From positions 46,457,693 through 46,521,692 of the forward strand of contig OX439045.1 in the NCBI GenBank assembly GCA_949317995.1: 64,000 bases of DNA, written 5' to 3'. Both the position numbers and the translations under genes were made by a program. Below are positions 24,118 to 32,891 of this stretch, one piece after another (the first letter of the stretch is position 1; each line of letters starts with the position of its first letter). Under the pieces are notes generated by a model. It did not search any database. It had not been told where the DNA came from and saw only the letters and a program-made list of their open reading frames with translations. This DNA is from Acholoe squamosa. Taxonomy: Eukaryota > Annelida > Polychaeta > Phyllodocida > Polynoidae.

Positions 24118-25123
24118 GGAACACACTCTGACGTGCAGGAACACACAGATAATGTACAGGGACATACTGTGACATACAGGGACATAGTGTGACGTACATG
24201 TGATGTACAGGGACATGGTGTGACGTACATGTGACATACAGGGTCATAGTGTGACGTACATGTGAAGTACAGGGACAAAGTGTGATGTACATGTGACGTA
24301 CAGGGACATAGTGTGACGTACATGTGACATACATGGACATTGTGTGATATACATGTGATGTACAGGGACATAGTGTGACTTACATGTGAAGTACAGGGAC
24401 AAAGTGTGACGTACATGTGACATACAGGGACATAGTGTGACGTACATGTGACATACAGGGACATAGTGTGATGTACAGGGACAGTGTGACATACATGTGA
24501 CGTACAGGGACATAGTGTGATGTACAGGGACATAGAGTGACGTACATGTGACATACAGGGACATTGTGTGATGTACATGTGATGTACAGGGACATAGTGT
24601 GATGTACATGTGACATACACGGACATAGTGTGATGTACATGTGACGCACAGGGACATAGTGTGACGTACATGTGACGTACAGGGACATAGTGTGATGTAC
24701 ATGTGATGTACAGGGACATAGTGTGACGTACATGTGACGTACAGGGACATTGTGCGATGTACATGTGATGTACAGGGACATAGTGTGATGTACATGTGAC
24801 GTACAGGGACATAGTGTGACGTACATGTGACGTACAGGGACATAGTGTGACGTACATGTGACGTACAGGGACATAGTGTGATGTACATGTGATGTACAGG
24901 GACATAGTGTGACGTACATGTGACGTACAGGGACATTGTGTGACGTACATGTGATGTACAGGGACATAGTGTGACGTACATGTGACGTACAGGGACATAG
25001 TGTGACGTACATGTGACGTACAGGGACATTGTGTGACGTACATGTGATGTACAGGGACATAGTGTGACGTACATGTGACGTACAGGGACATTGTGTGACA
25101 TACATGTGATGTACATGAGACAT
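24118..25123 (-). repeat. Right 31-bp minisatellite, about 32 copies
   Basis: The unit GACATAGTGTGACGTACATG plus TGACGTACAGG is 31 bp and is the reverse complement of the left array's unit, apart from a shared C/A-rich variation. Copy number is about the same as on the left. ORFs of 250-370 codons here are period artefacts. Confidence 0.95.
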
Positions 25124-25189
25124 AATGTGATGTACTGTGCCTGGTGCTTTTGCCTGTACATCACAAAAATAGGAAAAAATCCATTATTC

Positions 25190-25295
25190 CGGCCATTTGG
25201 CAGGGGGCCATTTGACATGGGGGCTATTTGTCATGGGGGCTATTCATCAGGGGGCCATTTGTCCGGGGGCTATTTGGTTTGGGGGCCACGGACCC
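25190..25295 (-). repeat. Outer right about 16-bp repeats
   Basis: Units of GGGGGCCATTTGNCATG recur about six times, beginning ATTCCGGCCATTTGG. They are the inverse of the block at 13030-13135. Confidence 0.6.
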
Positions 25296-25302
25296 CAATC
25301 CC

Positions 25303-25312
25303 GGCGAAAATG
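25303..25312 (+). repeat. 10-bp direct repeat, right flank
   Basis: GGCGAAAATG, in the same orientation as at 13004-13013. Confidence 0.5.
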
Positions 25313-26857
25313 ACACACAGAGAAAGTCTGAAATAAAGGCTGAATTAGCCTATTCGGAGATTGTATTACAGCCCAAGGGACTGTAGAGACTGCGTTGGAG
25401 TTTGAAGACTTCCCTGTTGATGGGTCGAGCGCACTGCGGCATTTTTATATGTGTCTTTAGCCAAAATAAAAAGAGGGGCGGGGGAGAAGAGGAGAGCAGG
25501 CATATAGCAATCATAAACATGTAGGGTAGATTAACCTAAAGACGACTGTTCCTGTGCAGGCCTTCAATGAGGGATTTATAGTGGGTAATATCTCTGAGAG
25601 TTTTCGGTCCTCAGACCTCCAAAAGGCAATGAATGAAAGATAATTGTTTAGGCTTTGTACCTGCTATATCTTGAAAAGCCATGTGTATAATACATATTTA
25701 GTTTATCACCCTTACTAAGAACATTCCATTTAGTTCATTTTTATCTTGAGATGACCACTTAACACCTTGAGACAACCACTTGATACGTAGCCTTTGAAGG
25801 GGGCCATTTTCATTAAGCCATAATTTCAAAAAAAGAATAAATTAGTGTCTTACATAAATATACAATATAATGTTACTGTTGATGGTGCTGTATTGTAATG
25901 AAAATGTATGTTTTGCAGCAGCTGAATTGGAAGGGATATTTCAGTAAAGAATATGTTCATCGTAGTTGCCATTCCCATCCAATTAGAGGTAATAATGCTA
26001 GCCCTGCATTAAAAAGGCTTTGTTTTATGATTATCTATCAATATCCATCACGGTAACATTTTGCTTGACCTAACATTTATGTTCTTGATGTCATATGGTG
26101 CCTTTGCATACTACTCATAATAGGAAAACAGCAAAGTTTGAAACTCATGCATAGAGATATCTTCTAGAGAATGCAATGTCCCAAGATATTATAGATATGA
26201 ATCTTTTGATGTAATCCTACATAATCAGTGATTTCTACTCAATTAAAAGCATAACTCTCTCTGTGAGTGGTGGTCATCTCATGGTGAAATGGTGGTCATC
26301 TCATGGTGAAATTGGCATGCCTGAGAAAATGAGTCCTAAACTGAAAGTATTTGTGACCTATCCTTACAAAACGGTTCGGAAGTCGCACATGGGAATTGTT
26401 TAGTTATTGGCATATTCATTTGCAGCTCATCAAGAGCTTTCATTTGGTATATAACACTTGCATATTTGAACCAGGTGGTCCTCTCCAGATCTTCTGTAGG
26501 AAAATTTAGTCGGATCAATAAAAATGTGATTAAACTGAGATAACTGACATATTAAAGATTTAATAAATATGAATCCTATATGATTCCTATGTAATTCTAT
26601 ATACCCATTAAAATTGGATCTATGTCTTTTAGGCATTTGGGACCTAAATTCAATTTAGTAAGCAACGATTCTGAAAGATATCTACCCATATGTAAGAAAA
26701 ATGCTAAATTATCAATTTTGAAAAACCTGATATTTTTGACACTATACCACTTGAAAGGGCCATATCTAGGCTTCTAAATGTGTGACTTCAGTACCACTTT
26801 GTTAGGATGGGTCACATTTAACATTTCTGAACATTTGTTTATGTAATCATTAACTTA

Positions 26858-26859
<2 letters not shown>

Positions 26860-26934
<75 letters not shown>
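26860..26934. repeat. (TA)n microsatellite
   Basis: About 37 uninterrupted TA dinucleotides. Confidence 0.97.
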
Positions 26935-26938
<4 letters not shown>

Positions 26939-29016
26939 CTAGAATGTCTAGAATCAATATTTGGTACATGTGAACAGGTCTGAGACGACACTGAGAAGAA
27001 GACCCAGACTTAGAACATACCCTGTACTCAAAAGTATCAACATGGATACATCTGTAGACAGCATTAGAAGTATACCCAGGGCCATTTCTGACCCTGCTTG
27101 CCTGTGATCAGTGGACCATGACCACTGCACTCTTAGGGAAGCCACATTTGAACATATTCTATATCAGAAAATTGTTAATATCTTGAAATGGAATGTTCAT
27201 ATCCTAAACATTTTAGTATTTTCTTGTAGAGGAGGCTTTTAAATTTTACATAGACTTGATATTTTCTTTAGGAAATTTAGCACTAAAATCGGAAATATGT
27301 TTTAGTGTTGGCTACAGGTACACACCATGGTCATTTGGACACAAAATCCATGATTTACTTTACATATTTATTGTAATTCTTCATGCTGACTATGTTTCTG
27401 GGTAAATAGATATTCCATTTTCATGTATAGCTATCATCAAAACCATAGAAATAGTAGAAACTGGTAAAAAGATCCATTATTCATGTCACTATAAAATCAT
27501 CCTTGGCCCCATTATCATGCTGAATGCAGGGCTAGAAATGGCCACGGTCCTACATCTAGGCCTGAGGCTATAAAAAGTGCAGTCTTCAACCTGGTGAACA
27601 ATCTCAATGTTTAGAATCTGCAACCAAAGTTTAAGATTTCTGGAGAAATGGCCAGTTGGCCATGATAAAAAACAGTCAAACATGGGTACTTTGCTGTATA
27701 GCTATACAATGATAACTACTCAACATATCATAGGTGTCCAGTCCATGGGATACTATAACACCCCCATTTCAGGAATATTAGATGTACAGTCCCACACAGT
27801 AGATGTAAAAGGGAGAAAAACAAAGTGGCAGGTGGTCAACTCAAGGTATGTGGTCGTCTTTAGGTCAACCTACCCTATGGGTATTGCAATGATGAAATCC
27901 GGGTCCCGTCAAATTGGCACTGATTGAGAGCCCCTTCGACAAGTGTCAGGGTATCTAGCAATAATTCCTAGATTAGTATCTGGAACACAAACTTTCCGCC
28001 ACAAAACAGTCGATGTCATTCTTGAGCCCTGAGTATAGATGCCCAAAGATGCTACGGCAGCCAACTACAGGAGGAGGAAGAAACATGTTATGTCCAACCC
28101 TCTATCCTTTTTTTTTCTTGGTCCATTATATCGAACTTTTACTTTACATCATCGTCGCCGCCTTTCCTTGGATATATTTCTTCATCCAATAATCTAGGTT
28201 TTGTATGAGGAAGACACAAAAGATGTCCATATGATATAGTGCTTTATCTGTGATCCCAAGGACAAGTACCCGATGATCCATCCCCATCCAAAAGACTCTT
28301 TAGCCAAGTTAAAGGACCGCCAAGCTTTTTGTTAAAGACCATCAACATTCTTGTTCTCGAAAACCAACAGCATGTTTTAACACCCAATTAAGACCAAAAA
28401 TAAAGACAACCTTCGGTTGTGGTTGGAGAGTTTTGCTTTTTTCCTATTACAGATGGCAAAAATGGACAGTGTTAATGTCAGAATCCCTGCACCTAATGTG
28501 CACTGCGCCTCCAGCACCGCAGGCCTGATGAGTGGGGAGGAGTGAGAGGAGCAGTTCCCTCTGACAAAAGAGCAGCTCCCAACAGCAGCAGCGAAATGAG
28601 CAGGATGGATGGATGCCAGGTGATTTACGACACCCGACGTGTCTGCCAACAAACGGCCCTGATCGCTCATCTATTACGACGTCCATTACGACATTCATTA
28701 CGACAGCCGCATGTCGGGCTGCCGTAAAGAACCGGTCATCGGCATCAGTAGCCAGTGGGGCGGCTGCATGGGCAGAATGGGGTTGGGGGAGAGTTTGGGA
28801 AGGAAACAGGAGGATGGGTTGATGATCCTAGGGAGGATGAGAGTAGCAGTTCTGGGGGCAGAGGTTGTCTGGTGAAATGGAGTTGAAGAGTGGGAGTAGC
28901 TGAATTAGAATAGGAAGCAGTTGTTATCAGAAGCACGACAGAAAATTATGGTACTGGGGATGCAACCATGGGGGCTGAATGCCTACATGCCTCTGAAACC
29001 ACCTGCATGTACATAC

Positions 29017-29124
29017 CTCTGGAGCTCTGAAGAATCCAATGGCAATGCCTGTTAGGGTCAGGACCAAACCTACTGGAGGGAATGTACTCCCCCATTTGTA
29101 GCGTGTCAGAGTGCCACACCCCAA
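29017..29124 (-). CDS. Weak candidate exon of a membrane protein
   Basis: On the minus strand a frame encodes a short polar stretch followed by a hydrophobic run (GLVLTLTGIAIGFF) and stops being hydrophobic exactly at a good splice donor, GAG|GTATGT (GT at 29015-29016). I see no matching acceptor with confidence and cannot name a family. A second hydrophobic minus-strand segment (LGAGILTLTLSIFAIC) lies near 28440-28510 behind a pyrimidine-rich CAG acceptor, but its phase does not fit this exon. This may be chance. Confidence 0.13.
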
Positions 29125-31094
29125 CCACCACCACCGACCACCCCATCATCACCTGCACCACCCACCACCACCAACACCCCATCAGTGCCCCCCCCAGCAC
29201 CAGCCCCAGCACCACCTTGGCCCATCAGTACTCAGGTATCTCACGCCCCAATGAGGACAACTATCTGTCACGCAAAGTAGTGCAGCTCCATCAGCATCCA
29301 CGCCATAAACCATTAAGGGTGTGTTCTTTAATGCATTACTACCTATAGCCACCACTGAAATGAGTGTATAAGTCTTGGTAAGTAATTTCCCAGTGTTATC
29401 ATGTGGTCCTTCAGGGGCTCAGGAATGAGGTAGGGGCTGCGGGAAGCGGTGAGAAGGCTGCTGCGGTTGGTGGGAATGAGGTAAAGGATGTGTGTAAAGG
29501 AGTCTTCTACTTACAATCTACCTCTAACTATACATGCCATAAATGGTGCTTCTCCACAGTAATGATTGGTGTGCTGATTCTTCTACATAAGGTACTCTAC
29601 AATTCTGAGAGCAAAGATGGAGGGAGAAGAGAGATCTGAAGGAGGAGAGAGGAGAAGGAGAGAGACAGACAGAGGGAGAGACAGAGATATGAATTCAGGT
29701 TAGGTCCTGGTACCACCTTGTTTATCTCATTATAACATATAGACTGACAGATACACCAACACCATGATAGCCATGATAACATGGTATCAATTATCATACA
29801 CATGACTGGTGCAGCAGGGTTGAGGGACCTTCCATGGCCCGTGACTGATTCCCCTGCCCAGATCTATATTTGGATCGTCTTGGTTCTGGTGAGGTCCCAA
29901 GTAACAAAGGGAAATCAATATGATCGGCGGCTGATGTCGTGACCCTTAAGACAGACGCTCAGGTTTACCTGATGGGTCATGTGTCAAGTTAATAACGTGT
30001 CTCAACCCCCCCCCCCCATCTGCGTACCTTAGTTTAGGCTTGTGCCTCTGGTGTGCATGTATATATGCCCCTCCTCTATACATGGCTAACCCTGCTTTCT
30101 GGTGTTTGCGTGTGAACGAGATTTCCACCTATGTTATAGCGTGTTTCGCAGGTAGGCATGGTTTCATAAAACACTTATAAATCCATGCAATGTTCCTTGT
30201 AAAGAAAAAAAAACCGGGCGTAGATAAATATAAGACTCTTTTGGATATGGTTATGATTATTTCTCGATACAGAGGATCTAGCCACACATGCAACCGATAG
30301 ATAAGGGCAGGTATTGCAGCGTCTGCCAAGTGCATGGGAAGGGCTTTCTTCAAGGTGGACTGATCTACCTGCTTTGGGACAACCTGTGGCTGTACTATAT
30401 CAGTAGTATAATAAATTGGTGCAGGTACAGGTACGTTTTACACAATTATCATATATGTGTATTCTCGACTTGAAATTGAAGATCTCACTCTCTTATTCAT
30501 TTTATATCAATCTTCATGGAATAAAGTGATGGATGTACCTACTTATCATGAATCTTCTGACCACCTGACCTAATTTCCCTTTACCTTATTTTTGTCGAGG
30601 TGTAAAATGATATGAATTTCTTAGTGCTCACCTCGAATATGTATCCTTTTCTGGCTGTCACATCATCACCACCTAGAAAAAAAATGACACGAGACAAAAA
30701 GAAAATCATTCACATGTAGATTGGAAATGGTGAGGTTGCGTGGTAGTGTTATTTGAACAATTGAGCTAAATATGTAGACTACCCGTCATCTATCATAGAT
30801 GACAGACGTTGCAGCACTATCACTTTACCATGTAATGATTGATGTCCCGAACCTACAGAACATTCTACATTATGGCGGAGTCCTTTATTAGTGATGTCAG
30901 GAAAGACCCTGAGGCCGCAAGACATCATACTGCGCAGATATGTACCTCTGGTAGCCCGTGCTGGAATGGCTATGTCAAAGGGTGCTTTCCTATAGGGTGA
31001 TTAGTATAGGATTATCTGAATTACTTACAGGAATGCTACATATCTATGAATAGACTGATAACCTACACCAGAGTCCCCTACGGCAGTAGTCCTA

Positions 31095-32130
31095 CATGAC
31101 ATTGTACTTACAATGTTACCTATAGCATAACCCCATATGTATACTACTTACAATGTTACCACCTACAGCAGAGCCCCATGTGTATACTACTTACAATGTT
31201 ACCACCTACAGCAGAGCCCCATGTGTATACTACTTACAATGTTACCACCTACAGCAGAGCCCCATGTGTATACTACTTACAATGTTACCACCTACAGCAG
31301 AGCCCCATGTGTATACTACTTACAATGTTACCACCTACAGCAGAGCCCCATGTGTATACTACTTACAATGTTACCACCTACAGCAGAGCCCCATGTGTAT
31401 ACTACTTACAATGTTACCACCTGAAGCAGAGCCCCATGTGTATACTACTTACAATGTTACCACCTACAGCAGAGCCCCATGTGTATACTACTTTCAATGT
31501 TACCACCTGAAGCAGAGCCCCATGTGTATACTACTTACAATGTTACCACCTGAAGCAGAACCCCATGTGTATACTACATACAATGTTACAATCTGCAGCA
31601 GAACTCCATGTGTATACTACTTACAATGTTACCACCTGTAGCAGAGCCCCATGTGTATACTACATACAATGTTACAATCTGCAGCAGAACTCCATGTGTA
31701 TACTACTTACAATGTTACCACCTGTAGCAGAGCCCCATGTGTATACTACATACAATGTTACAATCTGCAGCAGAACCCCATGTGTATACTACTTACAATG
31801 TTACCACCTACAGCAGAGCCCCATGTGTATACTACTCACAATGTTACCACCTACAGCAGAACCCCATGTGTGTAATACTTACGATGTTACCACCTACTCC
31901 AGAGCCCCATGTGGTTTTTACTCAAAATGTTAACACCTACAGCAGATCCCTATGTGTATACTACTTTAAAAAATGTTACCACCTGCAGGAGAACCCTATG
32001 TGCTTACTTCTTACAATGTTACCACCTGCAGCAGAACCCCATGTGTATACTACTTACAATGTGAACACCTGCAGCAGAACACCATGTGTGTACTACTTAC
32101 AATGTTATCACCTACAGCAGAACCCCATGT
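31095..32130 (+). repeat. 43-bp minisatellite, about 24 copies, left part
   Basis: Exact period 43 (the unit starting ATACTACTTACAATG at 31141 recurs at 31184), with ACCACCTACAGCAGAGCCCC in each unit. Copies become more variable toward the right. The array is interrupted at 32130 by the LTR element and resumes at 49208. The repetitive ORFs in three frames are artefacts. Confidence 0.95.
32127..32130 (+). repeat. Target-site duplication ATGT, left
   Basis: ATGT directly precedes the 5' LTR and is repeated at 49208-49211 directly after the 3' LTR. Four bases is usual for this type of integrase. Confidence 0.85.
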
Positions 32131-32852
32131 TGTTTTGTCATCAATAGCCAATAATTATAATGAACGGGTATAACAGGGTACACTTATGTGGGTATTTATT
32201 GTATGCTGTATTATGTGTGTATTTATTGTATGCTATATGGGAGAGTGCTATGGGAGTCCTGTATAGGGTTTATGGTAGTATAGAGTTTATGGTAGACTGT
32301 GGAATGTGTAGACGGAGGGGAGTCGACGAGATCTGGTCAGGTAGATTCTGTAGAGGGGGAGGGGGGAATACGGGTGAGCCAAACACCGGCGTCTGAAAGG
32401 TGTGAGGGGTTGGTAAGAGATAGGGAGGAGTTAGTATTGTGGGAGCAGCCGAGGAGGCAACACATACTCCTGGAGTAGACGAGGATGAAGCTGTTTAGTA
32501 TTTAGTATTGCACTTAGCCAATGTAAGAACGGATGGAACAGGATCTCTATGGCACTTATACCTCTCCAGTAGCATCGGATTGTTAAAACATGACTGCTTG
32601 TATGAATAGACTGATGTCGTTGAAGCTGTACAATCTGAGTGGACTCACCAAACAACTGTAACTGTGAATAACCAATGAACAATAAATGGTGACTTGTATC
32701 GGCGTCTTGGTGTTGGTTAAAGAATGGGCTAGGCCAACATCATACCACTAGAGTTAGTCTTCCCAAATACGTGAGAACAGCGGAGCGAGCTGATAATAAC
32801 TACACAACTTATACCACATTAATATACATATAAACACAACCCACACAGCCCA
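32131..32852 (+). repeat. 5' LTR, 722 bp
   Basis: Begins TGTTTTGTCATC and ends CACACAGCCCA, so it has TG...CA ends. AATAAA lies at 32681-32686 and is followed by a GT-rich stretch, which places the R/U5 border near 32700. No strong TATA box is evident upstream; TATATGG near 32233 is too far to be convincing. Short repeats of GTATTTATTGTATGCT lie at 32190-32240. Confidence 0.95.
32681..32686 (+). terminator. Poly(A) signal in 5' LTR
   Basis: AATAAA followed within 20-30 nt by a GT-rich stretch. The counterpart in the 3' LTR is at 49036-49041, and in copy 2 at 54055-54060 on the minus strand. Confidence 0.7.
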
Positions 32853-32854
32853 GA

Positions 32855-32871
32855 TGGTGGAGAATTAGTGG
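32855..32871 (+). promoter_or_regulatory. Primer-binding site
   Basis: TGGTGGAGAATTAGTGG begins two bases after the LTR, the expected position, and starts with the TGG that pairs with a tRNA CCA end. I could not assign the tRNA. Confidence 0.6.
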
Positions 32872-32891
32872 TTGGGCTTATCATTGTACTG

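Larger units (their letters stand above)
13014..25302. mobile_element. Giant foldback-like element made of tandem repeats
   Basis: Seen: from the outside inward each side has about 16-bp GGCCCCC/TTTRR repeats, then about 32 copies of a 31-bp unit, then about 10-bp CTCCCTGTAC units. The right side is the reverse complement of the left in the same order, and the strand switches at 16364-16400. The left arm is about 3.4 kb and the right about 8.9 kb, the latter enlarged by higher-order duplications. A 10-bp direct repeat flanks the whole. Known: Drosophila FB foldback transposons have long terminal inverted repeats built from short tandem repeats, with 10-, 20- and 31-bp units described. Inferred: this is an independent or distantly similar foldback element. 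No transposase frame was found inside. Confidence 0.55.
25313..31089. other. Non-coding DNA, no clear gene
   Basis: AT-rich single-copy sequence. Minor items: a 22-bp direct duplication (GGTGGTCATCTCATGGTGAA) near 26268-26312, three short ATTACGAC repeats near 28674-28705, and a C run at about 30006-30018. ORFs up to 106 codons have no recognisable domain. One weak exon candidate at 29017-29124 is listed. Confidence 0.5.

Noticed and set aside
16384-24237. Many 60-400-codon ORFs on both strands of the GTACAGGGAG array
   Set aside because: Same reason: repetitive VYREVQG/TLPVPP-type peptides created by the repeat in each frame.
24244-25218. Minus-strand ORFs of 247-374 codons over the right 31-bp array
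   Set aside because: Periodic HMYVTLCPCTS-type peptides in all frames; an artefact of a 31-bp unit.
10791-29050. Shared 15-mer CCAATGGCAATGCCT at about 10793 and 29037, encoding GIAIG on the minus strand in both places
   Set aside because: Flanks do not align, and a 15-base match is expected by chance about this often in a 64-kb self-comparison.
31137-32147. ORFs over the 43-bp minisatellite
   Set aside because: The 43-bp period cycles through frames and yields the same 43-residue peptide repeat in each; not a gene.
32160-32682. ORFs of 78 and 83 codons inside the LTRs
   Set aside because: They occur in regulatory LTR sequence, on both strands. The minus-strand one is disrupted or altered in copy 2, and there is no recognisable product.
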